Below, in pieces: positions 7,468 to 16,404 of a stretch of DNA of 64,000 nt. The translations under genes and the position numbers were made by a program. Source of the DNA: Paenibacillus sp. J5C2022. GTDB taxonomy: Bacteria > Bacillota > Bacilli > Paenibacillales > Paenibacillaceae. Location of the stretch: positions 1-64,000 of the forward strand of contig NZ_JAOQJC010000025.1 in the NCBI RefSeq assembly GCF_025567625.1, given 5' to 3'. Numbering within the stretch: the first letter of the stretch is position 1; each line of letters opens with the position of its first letter. Below the pieces are notes generated by a model that saw nothing but the letters and a program-made list of their open reading frames with translations, did not search any database and had not been told where the DNA came from.

Positions 7468-9119
7468 ACGGACTCTCTCCTTCCCAGCCATTGATACAAG
7501 CATACCGATACAATACCGAATCCAATAATGATAAGCGAAGGGGTAGACGCTTCATGAATCATCTCGTCGCTGGCATACTGATAGGCCTTCGTCGCCAGCG
7601 TGTCGAAGTTGAACGGCCTGAGCAGCAGCGTGAGCGGAAGCTCCTTCACCACCTCCAGGAAGGCCATAATAAAGCCTGTCAGCACAGCCCCCTTAAGCAT
7701 GGGCAGATCCACCTTGAAGAAGGTGCGGGTAACGCCATAGCCCAGCATGCGGGACGCTTCCGAATATCTGGTGCCGACCTTGTCGAACCCGGCATCGACC
7801 GCATTGAAGCCGACAGCCAGAAACCGGATGACCAGTGCGAATATAAGCATCGCAAGCGACATGCTGAGTACCAGCTTGTTCGCGCCCAGCCCCATCGCTT
7901 CGTATAGACCTGCCAGCCTCTCGTCTACGGACAGGAAGACGGCCAGCACGCCGATCGACAACACAGCTCCGGGAATGGAGTAGCCCATGCTAAGCAGCTT
8001 GCTCATGATCAAAGTGGCGTTGGAGCGCCAAGTACGGTTCGCATTCGCGGCAATGACGGCAAGAACCATCAGAATCGATACGGCGCCGAACGCCATCGTC
8101 AGCGTATTGCGGATCATCGCGGCGAAGCGCTCATCCCATACCGCCTCGAAGGTCCATGTCGCCCAGACGATCAGCTGCGCTACCGGTATGATGAAGGACA
8201 GCAGCGCTACCGCCAGTGAGAACACGACCGCCAACACAGCTGGGCCCCCATGGAGCCGCCTTCTCTGCAGCGGCAAAGTCCGCTTCGTAGAGCCGTTGTA
8301 GCGCTTCCTCCGGCGAAGCAGCCGCTCCACTACGAAGACACCGATAATGACGCTCATAAGCATGGCGGACAAGCGTATCGCGGAGTCCACATCATACATG
8401 CCGAACCATGTTTTGAAGATGGCGACGGTGAATGTCTGAATGCCGTAATGCTTGGATACGCCGTAATCGTTCAGCACCTCGAAGGCGACGAGACTGGCTC
8501 CCCCGACGATGGCACCTTGCGACAGCGGCAGCACTACCTTGAAGAAGATCGCCAGCGGGCGCTGTCCCAGCAATCTTGCATTTTCGATGAATACGGCGCT
8601 GTTCCTCTCCAGGAACGACTTTGTAATCAGATACACATATGGATAGAGGAACATCGTAAAGATGAAAATGGCGCCTTTCATAGACATAATGTCAAAATAA
8701 CTCTGATTGACGGTCATTCCGAGCGAATTGCGCAAAAAAGTCTGCACGCTCCCCGTATAGCTGAGCATGGATGCATACGTATAGGCTGCAATATAGGGAG
8801 GAATGGCCAGCGGCAGAACGAATAGAAACGAAAACAGGCGCCTGAACGGGAAGTCATACGCGGTCGTCAACCAGGCCAGCGTCACGCCGATAAGGACCGT
8901 GAATACAACGGTACCGCCCATCAGCAGCAATGATTCCTTCGCATAGTCCAGCAGCATGTATTCCCGAATATGCGCCCAGTTCTCATTCGGCTTTCCCAGC
9001 AGCCCCGTCAAAATGTAAAGAGACGGAAGCAGGGCTGCCAGAGCCCCGATTCCGCTTATTACATACCACCCGTTGCATTTTTGTCCAAGATGTCTTCGCC
9101 AGGTGGAGGAATTGTTCAT
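7464..9119 (-). CDS. Iron(III) ABC transporter permease (FbpB-like)
   Basis: Integral membrane protein of 551 residues with two fused binding-protein-dependent permease halves, as usual for FbpB/SfuB. About twelve hydrophobic helices are visible and two EAA-type loops occur near ENARLLGQRPLAIFFKVVLP and EASRMLGYGVTRTFFKVDLP. The ATG at 9119 overlaps the binding-protein stop as TAATG, which supports it over an upstream start at 9215. It forms the channel between the binding protein before it and the ATPase after it. Confidence 0.92.
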   Translation of the reverse strand: MNNSSTWRRHLGQKCNGWYVISGIGALAALLPSLYILTGLLGKPNENWAHIREYMLLDYAKESLLLMGGTVVFTVLIGVTLAWLTTAYDFPFRRLFSFLFVLPLAIPPYIAAYTYASMLSYTGSVQTFLRNSLGMTVNQSYFDIMSMKGAIFIFTMFLYPYVYLITKSFLERNSAVFIENARLLGQRPLAIFFKVVLPLSQGAIVGGASLVAFEVLNDYGVSKHYGIQTFTVAIFKTWFGMYDVDSAIRLSAMLMSVIIGVFVVERLLRRRKRYNGSTKRTLPLQRRRLHGGPAVLAVVFSLAVALLSFIIPVAQLIVWATWTFEAVWDERFAAMIRNTLTMAFGAVSILMVLAVIAANANRTWRSNATLIMSKLLSMGYSIPGAVLSIGVLAVFLSVDERLAGLYEAMGLGANKLVLSMSLAMLIFALVIRFLAVGFNAVDAGFDKVGTRYSEASRMLGYGVTRTFFKVDLPMLKGAVLTGFIMAFLEVVKELPLTLLLRPFNFDTLATKAYQYASDEMIHEASTPSLIIIGFGIVSVCLYQWLGRRESV

Positions 9120-10261
9120 TACTTCCAGCCAGCCTTGTTCATCAGCTCGGTAGCGGCCTTGTTGTTCTTGCCAAGTACGGAGTAGTCGATCTGCTGCGAC
9201 TTGAATTCGCCCCACTCCTTATGAATGGCCGGAAGCTCCGCATCCTTGTTCACCGGGAACTCGAAGCTGCCGTTGATCAGCATCTCCTGCGCTTCCTTGC
9301 TCACCATATATTCAATCAGCCTGATCGCATTCTCCTTGTTCTTCGCATGCTTGGCAAGGCCAATGCCGCTAATGTTGAGATGAGTGCCCGTCGTATCCTG
9401 ATTCGGGAAGAAGATGCCGATGCTCTCGCCGACCTTCACTTCCTCTGCATCCTTGGAATGGAGCAGTTGACCGACATAGTAGGTGTTCATAACCGCCACA
9501 TCGCCGATGCCGGCAACGACGGCTTTCGCTTGGTCACGGTCTCCGCCTTCCGGATCGCGAGCCATGTTGGCTACGATGCCTTCAGTCCACTTGGCTGCGG
9601 CTTCCTCGCCGTTCAGCTCGATCATGGACGCAACCAGCGATTGATTGTACAGGTTGGAGGAGGAACGGATCAGCACTTTGCCCTTCCACTTCGGATCGGC
9701 CAGATCCTCATAAGTCGACAGCTGGTCAGGCGTCACGCGATCCTTCGCATATGCGATGATGCGCGCTCTGGATGCCATCGCCACCCAATGGTTGTCCGCA
9801 TCTCGCAGCTCCGGAGCAACGATGTCGTTCACCGTCTCGGATTCAATCGGCTGCAGTACGCCGCTCTCCTTCGCATAGTTCAGCACGCCGCCATCCACCG
9901 TAATGAACAGGTCCGCTTCGGAGCTTTCGCCCTCGCGCTTCATACGTTCCACAAGTTCCTCGGCAGTGCCTTTGATTTCGTTTACCTGAATACCCGTTTT
10001 CTTCTCGAATTCATCGAACAGCTGGAAGTCGATGTCGTAATGTCTTGCTGTAAATACGTTAACGACACCTTCCCCTTTGGACGCTTCTTTCTCGCCGCCG
10101 GATACATCGGTTCCATTGCTCGCTCCGGCTTGATTATTGGAAGCCCCGTTGCCGCCGCTATTGGCTCCATTGCCTGCTCCGTTATTGGAACCGCAGCCTG
10201 CCAACACCATCATCACGGCAATCGCAAGCATCGTCATTTTGAATACAGCCTTTTGTCTCAT
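9119..10261 (-). CDS. Iron(III) ABC transporter substrate-binding lipoprotein (FutA/FbpA-like)
   Basis: Secreted lipoprotein of 380 residues with a lipobox at VLAGC, then a Gly/Asn/Ser-rich linker, then a type-2 periplasmic-binding fold. The mature domain begins VVNVFTARHYD, typical of ferric binding proteins, and NTYYVGQL provides the paired tyrosines expected for Fe3+ ligation. The ATG at 10261 has GGGAG at good spacing; the longer start at 10282 has no ribosome site. A Fur-box-like palindrome lies about 30 bp upstream, consistent with iron repression. First gene of the importer operon. Confidence 0.93.
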   Translation of the reverse strand: MRQKAVFKMTMLAIAVMMVLAGCGSNNGAGNGANSGGNGASNNQAGASNGTDVSGGEKEASKGEGVVNVFTARHYDIDFQLFDEFEKKTGIQVNEIKGTAEELVERMKREGESSEADLFITVDGGVLNYAKESGVLQPIESETVNDIVAPELRDADNHWVAMASRARIIAYAKDRVTPDQLSTYEDLADPKWKGKVLIRSSSNLYNQSLVASMIELNGEEAAAKWTEGIVANMARDPEGGDRDQAKAVVAGIGDVAVMNTYYVGQLLHSKDAEEVKVGESIGIFFPNQDTTGTHLNISGIGLAKHAKNKENAIRLIEYMVSKEAQEMLINGSFEFPVNKDAELPAIHKEWGEFKSQQIDYSVLGKNNKAATELMNKAGWK

Positions 10262-10292
10262 CTCAAACTCCCTCTCATCCACGCATATTGAT

Positions 10293-10311
10293 GATAATGA
10301 ATATCATTTAC
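10293..10311 (-). promoter_or_regulatory. Fur-box-like palindrome upstream of the iron importer
   Basis: GATAATGAATATCATTTAC matches the 19-bp Fur consensus GATAATGATAATCATTATC at about 14 positions. It is 32 bp before the binding-protein start. A possible -10 (TACAAT, minus strand) lies just upstream. Confidence 0.6.
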
Positions 10312-10397
10312 ACTTGCTATATTGTAACTGAGATTAATGAGAAAACGCTGTGAAAATCAAAATAAATTCATTTTTTCTTCATAATCGCGATCGATAC

Positions 10398-11816
10398 TCA
10401 GGCATCGCGAACAGGCAGCGTCAAAGCGGCCATCGTTCCCTCTCCCGGCTTGCTGTTCAATACGATCGTCCCGTTATAACGCTGAACAATCTGACGGGCG
10501 ATCGGCAAGCCAAGCCCGTAGCCGCCGGCTCCGCTCCTTGCCTTATCCGCGCGATAGAAGCGGTCCCATGCGTGAGCCAGCTCTTCCTCAGTCATCCCAA
10601 TGCCTGCATCAAGGACGGTGATGATCGCATGACCTGTCGTATCATCCTGAATGGCATCAATTCGCACTTCAGTACTGGAGCCGGAATATTTCACCGCATT
10701 GTCCAGCAATATGAGCATCAGCTGCAGTAGATGGCCGTCGCTAATACCAAGTTGCATCCCTTCCAACTGCGATACGTTGACGGATAGATCGATTGAGGGG
10801 TGCAGGCCTCCGATTTTCTCAGCGGCAGATTGAATAACCGCATCCGGCTGCAAGCATACTTCTTCGGCCGGCGCATGCAGATGCTCTTGTGCCAGCTTCT
10901 CTATTCGCGACAAGGTCAGCAGCTCCTCGACAAGCCCCCTCAGACGCAGCAATTCCTCCATTGAGATGCGAAGCGACTCCTCCAGCACCTCCGGATCATG
11001 CTTGCCCCATCTCTGCAGCATCGCCAGATGCCCTTCAATGATGGCTACGGGCGTCCGCAGTTCGTGCGAAGCGTCTTCCACGAATTGCTTCTGCTTCCGG
11101 AACGCCCCCTCCACCTCGTCCATCATATCGTTGAACATAACCGTCAGCGCCGTTATATCGTCTCTGGCCTCACCGACCGCCATCCGCTCCTGCAGCCCGT
11201 TCTGCTTCACCCTGCGCATCGTTCGATGCATGGATCGAAGCGGCCTCACCAGCAGTCTGGACATTAGCCTTCCGCCGAAGGCGCTAATGACGATCGCGGC
11301 CGCGAAGCAGATCAGCATAATGCGGTTGAAGGCAGCAATGAGCCGCTCCACATGGGAGAGACTGCGAACGACTTCCACGGTCCCTGTAAAGTGAAAGATC
11401 GTAAGCGGACTGGACATGGCCAGCACGCCTTCCGCCCTCCCGATACCGGCCGCTTCCGCCGACCCTCTTCGCTCCACCCACTGGATAGGCATATTGTTGG
11501 CTGCAGTCACGATCGGTGTTCCATCAGCTTTAAGAATACGCACCATGCCATTGTTCACATTCGCCTTTTCCAGATAGAACCGAATTTGTTCCTCATTATC
11601 CGGCTGAATGCGTACTTCCTTGGACAAGAGAACATTGAGCAGCTCCCGCATATCCTGACGGGCCGCCCGCTCCTCGTGCTTCAGCATCCAACTCTCCACG
11701 AAGGTGAACTGGACGACATTGCTGGCGGCGAACAAGGCGCTGAGAAGCAGCGAGGACAGCAGCGTCATCCGCCAATGGAAGGGCATGCGCTTGACGATAG
11801 ACGAAAGGCGCCTCAT
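10398..11816 (-). CDS. Sensor histidine kinase
   Basis: Membrane histidine kinase of 472 residues: TM1 about 16-37, an extracellular sensor region, TM2 about 160-181, a HAMP linker, HisKA with the phospho-acceptor His251 in EDASHELRTP, and HATPase_c with the N-box, DAGIGM and GYGLGLPIA motifs. Its start overlaps the response regulator stop (ATGA), so the two are translationally coupled. The signal is unknown; the position between the iron importer and fur suggests, without proving, a metal or envelope stimulus. Confidence 0.93.
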   Translation of the reverse strand: MRRLSSIVKRMPFHWRMTLLSSLLLSALFAASNVVQFTFVESWMLKHEERAARQDMRELLNVLLSKEVRIQPDNEEQIRFYLEKANVNNGMVRILKADGTPIVTAANNMPIQWVERRGSAEAAGIGRAEGVLAMSSPLTIFHFTGTVEVVRSLSHVERLIAAFNRIMLICFAAAIVISAFGGRLMSRLLVRPLRSMHRTMRRVKQNGLQERMAVGEARDDITALTVMFNDMMDEVEGAFRKQKQFVEDASHELRTPVAIIEGHLAMLQRWGKHDPEVLEESLRISMEELLRLRGLVEELLTLSRIEKLAQEHLHAPAEEVCLQPDAVIQSAAEKIGGLHPSIDLSVNVSQLEGMQLGISDGHLLQLMLILLDNAVKYSGSSTEVRIDAIQDDTTGHAIITVLDAGIGMTEEELAHAWDRFYRADKARSGAGGYGLGLPIARQIVQRYNGTIVLNSKPGEGTMAALTLPVRDA

Positions 11817-12490
11817 CGCCTCATCACATAGCCGACTCCGCGCACCGACTGGATATAGCTATCCTCTCCACCCCCATCAATTTTGCCTCGCAAGTAACGC
11901 ACATACACATCAACGACATTTTTATCCACAACGGCATCGAACCCCCATACGGTATCCAGCAGCACTTCCCGCGACAAGACACGGCCGGGGTTCTTCATGA
12001 ATGCTTCCAGCAGAGCGAATTCCCGCTTCGTCAAATCAATCGTCTCACTTCCGCGCATGACAATGCGCGTATCGGCATGAAGCATAAGCTCGCCATAACT
12101 GAGAGCCGAAGTATCCCCCTTGCGGTTATCCCCTTCTCTGCGCAGCACAGCCCGCATGCGGGCCAGCAGCTCTTCGATCGCGAACGGCTTGGCGATATAA
12201 TCGTCCGCACCGCTGTCAAGTCCCTCCACCCGGTCCGACAAGCGGTCTCTCGCCGTAATCATAATAATCGGAACCCGCTTGGCGTCGCGGATGCGGCGGC
12301 ACACCTCGATCCCGCCGGCCCTCGGCAGCATCACATCCAGCAGCACGACGTCCCAGCCTTCATGCAGCGCCAACTGCAGTCCAGCTTCCCCGTCCGCCGC
12401 AGTCGTGACGGAGAAGCCTTCCCTGGAAAGCTCCAGCTCGATGAATCTTGCCATATTTTTCTCATCTTCTATCAACAATACTCGCTTCAA
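11813..12490 (-). CDS. OmpR/PhoB-family response regulator
   Basis: DNA-binding response regulator of 225 residues. The receiver domain has the acidic pair in IEDE, phospho-acceptor Asp52 in LLDVMLP and the conserved Lys in IAKPF; a winged-helix domain ends SVRGVGYVMRR. The start is TTG at 12490 with AAGGGTG seven bases upstream. It is the partner of the downstream kinase. A TATCATT/AATGATA palindrome lies 44 bp upstream. Confidence 0.93.
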   Translation of the reverse strand: MKRVLLIEDEKNMARFIELELSREGFSVTTAADGEAGLQLALHEGWDVVLLDVMLPRAGGIEVCRRIRDAKRVPIIMITARDRLSDRVEGLDSGADDYIAKPFAIEELLARMRAVLRREGDNRKGDTSALSYGELMLHADTRIVMRGSETIDLTKREFALLEAFMKNPGRVLSREVLLDTVWGFDAVVDKNVVDVYVRYLRGKIDGGGEDSYIQSVRGVGYVMRR

Positions 12491-12533
12491 GGCGAATCAC
12501 CCTTTTTACTTTTCCGCTGCAAATGCAGTTCTC

Positions 12534-12549
12534 TATCATTTTAATGATA
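12534..12549 (-). promoter_or_regulatory. Palindrome upstream of the two-component system
   Basis: TATCATTTTAATGATA is a perfect 7-2-7 inverted repeat 44 bp before the response regulator. It resembles a degenerate Fur box but could equally be the regulator's own site. Confidence 0.35.
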
Positions 12550-12597
12550 ACAGTTCTCATGGTCAATCGACAATTGTTTCTATCGTACACCGATGCC

Positions 12598-12623
12598 AAA
12601 AAAAAGCCATCCCGAACGGGATG
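12598..12623 (-). terminator. Terminator of fur
   Basis: A CATCCCG/CGGGATG hairpin is followed on the minus strand by eight T, 38 bp beyond the fur stop codon. It separates fur from the two-component operon. Confidence 0.85.
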
Positions 12624-12660
12624 ACTCAAGGCTTGCTGCAACCGTACTTCTATATCTTGA

Positions 12661-13143
12661 TCAGGATACCACTTTATCGCTCTTGCGCTTGCACTCTTCA
12701 TTGCTGCATTCCTTATAGGTGCCGATGAAATCTAGGCGGTGATCCAGCACCTTGAAGCCGTACTCCCGCTCCACTCTCTCTTCCAGCTCCGTCAGCCAGT
12801 CTTCCTTGATCTCGTCCAGCGCTCCGCAGTGCTGGCAGATAAGATGATGATGCATGTGCTCATGATCATGACCGCGCAAGTCGAAGCGGGCTACGCCATC
12901 TCCGAAATTCATCTTGGCTACAATTTGCAAGTCCGCTAGAAGCTCCAGCGTCCGGTACACAGTCGCGAGCCCAATCTCCGGAAACTTCTCCTTCACCAGC
13001 ATATACACATCTTCCGCACTCAGATGGTCGCGTTCATTCTCCAGCAGCACCCGTACAATAATTTCCCGCTGCGTAGTCAGCTTATAACCGTTCTCCATCA
13101 GGCTGCGCTTGATTTTATCAATTTCGGCCGATACATTCAGCAT
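12661..13143 (-). CDS. fur: Ferric uptake regulator Fur
   Basis: Iron-responsive repressor of about 160 residues. An N-terminal winged helix (KLTTQREIIVRVLL, GLATVYRTLELL) is followed by a dimerisation domain with a His-rich metal site (GHDHEHMHHH), CQHC and a second pair in CSNEEC for structural zinc. HxLICxxCGxxxEI favours Fur over PerR or Zur, although only assays separate them. The start at 13143 has AAGGAGG nine bases upstream; longer in-frame starts have none. A perfect 7-1-7 palindrome lies 119 bp upstream. Genes around it (iron importer) fit its role. Confidence 0.9.
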   Translation of the reverse strand: MLNVSAEIDKIKRSLMENGYKLTTQREIIVRVLLENERDHLSAEDVYMLVKEKFPEIGLATVYRTLELLADLQIVAKMNFGDGVARFDLRGHDHEHMHHHLICQHCGALDEIKEDWLTELEERVEREYGFKVLDHRLDFIGTYKECSNEECKRKSDKVVS

Positions 13144-13261
13144 GTCATGTTCCCTCCTTGTTGAGCGTTGGTTGTAGCGTTCTATTTTCGTGTTCATTAT
13201 GAGATAAGCTTTTCGGCCTTTCAGATCCCGCATCTTATACAGGATTCAATACAGGTTTTCT

Positions 13262-13280
13262 CATTAGAATGATTCTAATG
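13262..13280 (-). promoter_or_regulatory. PerR/Fur-box-like perfect palindrome upstream of fur
   Basis: CATTAGAATGATTCTAATG is a perfect 9-1-9 palindrome. Its core TTAGAATGATTCTAA has the 7-1-7 layout of PerR and Fur boxes and differs from the PerR consensus by one symmetric pair. In B. subtilis fur is controlled by PerR, so an operator for fur is a reasonable inference. Confidence 0.6.
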
Positions 13281-13383
13281 TAATGGTAGTTCATTTTTGC
13301 CAAGAAAGCAACTAGCAATTGCAAGAGACGCTTTCCCGCCATCTACATATTCGCCCCGCATCCCCGCAATCCCTTCATCTACG

Positions 13384-13422
13384 AAAAAAAGAGCCACTGC
13401 ATCGCTGTGCAGCAAGCTCTCT
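13384..13422 (-). terminator. Terminator of the sulfate importer operon
   Basis: An imperfect hairpin (GAGC...CTGCA / TGCAG...GCTC) followed by seven T on the minus strand, directly after the sbp stop codon. Confidence 0.7.
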
Positions 13423-13429
13423 CTTCCCA

Positions 13430-14518
13430 TTACTGAATTCCCGCCAATATCTGATACCATACGCCTCTCTTCGCGTACAGCTTCTCTCGTACCTGCGTCC
13501 AACCGCCCATATACGCTATGTCGAACAAGCCTTCGGGCGTCTCGAACCGGCTCTCCGCTTCAGCCGCCACCACTTCGTGTACCGGCCGGAAGCCTTGCTG
13601 CGCCAGCAAGCGCTGGGCTTCCTCTCCTTGCAGATAGGCAATGAATGCCTCCGCCACCTCACGCGTCCCTCTCTTGTCCACATTGCGGTCTATGACGGCA
13701 GCGGGGTTTTCTATCAGGATCGTATGCTTCGGAATGACGATCTCGTATGGCGTCCCCTTCGCCATCCTGGCCAGCAGTTCGTTCTCGTAAGTAACGATCA
13801 CATCGCCCACCCCGTATTCGAATGCCGCCATGGACGCCCGCCCGCTCTTGTCCAGCGACTCCACATTGCGATGAATGGAGGCGAGCAGCTTCTTGGCGGC
13901 TTCATGTGACTGCTCTCCCGTTGCTTCCTCCGACTTCTTCAGCCCGGCGCCATAGATGGCATTAATATCCCACTGCGCTCCGCCGGATGTCTTGGGATTG
14001 GGATACAGCACCTTCACGCCGTCTCGCGTCAGATCAAGCCAGTCCGATATGCCCAGCGGATTGCCGGACCTCGTTCCCAGCACGACTATGGAGTTCGTAA
14101 TCATGCCGCCGTTGCTTCCCGCCCTCCAATCATGGTTCAGATACCCTGCAGCTTCAATGAGATCGAGATCGCTCTCCATCGCCAGCACCGCCACATCCGC
14201 TTCGAAGCCTCCCGCGATCGATCTTGCCTGCGTGCCGGACGCTTCATACGATTGCTGGAAGCTCACCCGCTGTCCTGTGCGCTCATACCAATCTGCGGCG
14301 AAGAGAGGCAGCAGTTCGTGGAAGGCGTCCTTGACGACGGAATAGGCTCCTATCACCAGGGTAACCTCTGCCTCCTTCTTCTCCGCGCCGGAGTTGGCGG
14401 ATAACGCGCCTCCGCCTTCACTACACCCTGCGATTACGCTAATGATGAATATAATTCCCAACAGCCATACCCATGCTCGCATTCGCGTCCAAGCAACGGT
14501 TACTCTCACATGCAACAA
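13430..14518 (-). CDS. sbp: Sulfate ABC transporter substrate-binding lipoprotein
   Basis: Lipoprotein of 362 residues with a hydrophobic signal and the lipobox VIAGC. The mature part has sulfate-binding family features: VSFQQSYEASGTQARSIAGG near the N-terminal lobe, the ADVAVLAMESD segment and NPKTSGGAQWD. It captures sulfate or thiosulfate for CysTWA. It is the last of four genes, 17 bp after cysA. AGAGAAAGAG precedes the start weakly; an internal ATG at 14482 is possible. Confidence 0.92.
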   Translation of the reverse strand: MLHVRVTVAWTRMRAWVWLLGIIFIISVIAGCSEGGGALSANSGAEKKEAEVTLVIGAYSVVKDAFHELLPLFAADWYERTGQRVSFQQSYEASGTQARSIAGGFEADVAVLAMESDLDLIEAAGYLNHDWRAGSNGGMITNSIVVLGTRSGNPLGISDWLDLTRDGVKVLYPNPKTSGGAQWDINAIYGAGLKKSEEATGEQSHEAAKKLLASIHRNVESLDKSGRASMAAFEYGVGDVIVTYENELLARMAKGTPYEIVIPKHTILIENPAAVIDRNVDKRGTREVAEAFIAYLQGEEAQRLLAQQGFRPVHEVVAAEAESRFETPEGLFDIAYMGGWTQVREKLYAKRGVWYQILAGIQ

Positions 14519-14535
14519 CTCTTTCTCTGCTATGG

Positions 14536-15603
14536 TTAAATATGAATTGGCATCGGATCGACCTTCAACGGGTTTTCCATAATCCAGCTGCTCTGCTCAT
14601 TGAACAAATAAGCCCGATGGACGAGAATGCTCACTTCCTCCTCCGGCACCAGCATTTCCTTCTCCAACGACCGGTACGTCATCAGCGTCGTTCCGGCCGC
14701 ATCAAGCTCTACCATCCACTCATTGCCCCGGAAGTGCAGCCGCTTCACCCGCGCTGGCATCGTCGCTGAAGCCAGCTTGATCTCTCCACGCTTGCCAACC
14801 TCGATATATTCCGGCCTGATAAGCGCTTTGCAGTCTCGGTCGGCAGTCCCTTGCTCGAAGCCGCGAAGCGCGCCTACATTCTCGACAATCGAAGACTCCC
14901 CGATAAAGCTCGCTACGAACGGTGTCGCCGGATGCCTGTATATTTCCCAAGGACTTCCCTTCTGCTCCAGCCTCCCGCCGCTAATAATCATGATCTCGTC
15001 CGCCACCTCAATCGCTTCCTCCTGATCATGGGTAACGAAGATGGAAGTGATGCCGAGCTGCTCGATCATTTCCTTCAGCCAGGTGCGCAGCTCCGTACGG
15101 ATTTTGGCGTCGATTGCGGCGAACGGTTCATCCAGCAAGAGCAGCTGCGGCTCCGGCGCGAGCGCCCGTGCGAATGCCACGCGCTGCCGCTGACCTCCCG
15201 ACAGCTGATGCGGATAGCGATGCTGGAACCCTTTCAACCCCGTCAGTTCCACCAAGTACATGACCCGCTCCTTAATGACGTTCTTGGGCTGCTTCTTCAC
15301 CTTCAGGCCGAACGCGATATTGTCATAGACCGTCATATGCTTGAACAGCGCATAACTCTGGAACACGAATCCGATGCCTCGCTCCTGCGGCGGAAGATCG
15401 TTCACTCGGGTGCCGTGGAATACGATATCGCCGGAAGTCGGAGTCTCGAGTCCCGCCAGCATGCGAAGGATAGACGTCTTCCCGCCTCCGCTAGGCCCCA
15501 GAAGTCCGATCAGCTTGCCCTTCTCGATCTGAAAGCTGACATCCTTGACTGCGTGGAAATCGCCGAATACTTTGTTCAGAGCCCTCACTTCGATATGCTG
15601 CAT
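14536..15603 (-). CDS. cysA: Sulfate ABC transporter ATP-binding protein CysA
   Basis: ATPase of 355 residues, the normal CysA length. Walker A GPSGGGKTS, Q-loop FVFQSYALFKHMT, signature LSGGQRQR, Walker B LLLLDEP and switch His in FVTHDQEE are present, followed by a C-terminal TOBE-like domain. It energises sulfate uptake through CysT/CysW. It starts 3 bp after the cysW stop codon. Confidence 0.95.
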   Translation of the reverse strand: MQHIEVRALNKVFGDFHAVKDVSFQIEKGKLIGLLGPSGGGKTSILRMLAGLETPTSGDIVFHGTRVNDLPPQERGIGFVFQSYALFKHMTVYDNIAFGLKVKKQPKNVIKERVMYLVELTGLKGFQHRYPHQLSGGQRQRVAFARALAPEPQLLLLDEPFAAIDAKIRTELRTWLKEMIEQLGITSIFVTHDQEEAIEVADEIMIISGGRLEQKGSPWEIYRHPATPFVASFIGESSIVENVGALRGFEQGTADRDCKALIRPEYIEVGKRGEIKLASATMPARVKRLHFRGNEWMVELDAAGTTLMTYRSLEKEMLVPEEEVSILVHRAYLFNEQSSWIMENPLKVDPMPIHI

Positions 15604-15606
15604 CGC

Positions 15607-16404
15607 TTAATGCACTTCCTTTCGTTGTTTCGCCCATTCCATGAACAGAAGCAGGCTGACCGAGAATGCCGCCAGTACCAAAGCAATAGCATTGGCAGCC
15701 ACCACGTTGAAATTCTCCACATCCTGATAAACAAGTGTCGTAGCGGTCTGCGTCTTGTTCATAATATTGCCGGATACAACGAGCACGGCGCCGAACTCGC
15801 CAAGCGAGCGCGCTACCGTCAGCACGACGCCATAGACGACGCCCCAGCGAATGGAAGGCCAGGTCACCTTCCAGAATGTGTACCAGGAATAGGCGCCGAG
15901 CGTCGAAGCTGCCTCCTCCTGCTGTGAGCCGATCTCCTGCAGTACCGGAATGACTTCACGAACCATGATCGGGAATGTGACGAAGAGGGTTGCCAGAATC
16001 ATGCCGGGCAGCGCATAGACGATCGGAATACCCATATCCTGGAACAGGGCGCCCATAATCGTATCCGGTCCCAGCAGGAGAACGATCATCAGGCCTCCGA
16101 TGACGGGAGACACCGCGAACGGCAGATCGACGATGCTGTTCAGCAGCCGCTTCAGTCGCGGTCCGATCCACTCCGCCCTAACGATATAGAGCGCCGTCAT
16201 GACTCCGAACAAGGTATTGACCGCTGTCACCGTAACGACGATCATGCCCGTCATCAGAAAGGCGTGAAGCGATTCCGGCCGGACGAGCGCTTCGATGAAG
16301 CCGTCCGCTCCCCGCTCCCAGGCGCCTGTTACGATTTTCACCAACGGGATAATAAGCAGCAAGGTCATAATGGCATAAGTTACTGTAATCCATAAAGCTC
16401 TCAT
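15607..16404 (-). CDS. cysW: Sulfate ABC transporter permease CysW
   Basis: Membrane permease of 265 residues with six predicted helices and the EAA-type loop EEAASTLGAYSWYTFWKVTWP. The ATG at 16404 overlaps the cysT stop (ATGA) and has AAGGAG nine bases upstream, so it is preferred over an upstream in-frame start at 16443. Partner of CysT. Confidence 0.94.
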   Translation of the reverse strand: MRALWITVTYAIMTLLLIIPLVKIVTGAWERGADGFIEALVRPESLHAFLMTGMIVVTVTAVNTLFGVMTALYIVRAEWIGPRLKRLLNSIVDLPFAVSPVIGGLMIVLLLGPDTIMGALFQDMGIPIVYALPGMILATLFVTFPIMVREVIPVLQEIGSQQEEAASTLGAYSWYTFWKVTWPSIRWGVVYGVVLTVARSLGEFGAVLVVSGNIMNKTQTATTLVYQDVENFNVVAANAIALVLAAFSVSLLLFMEWAKQRKEVH

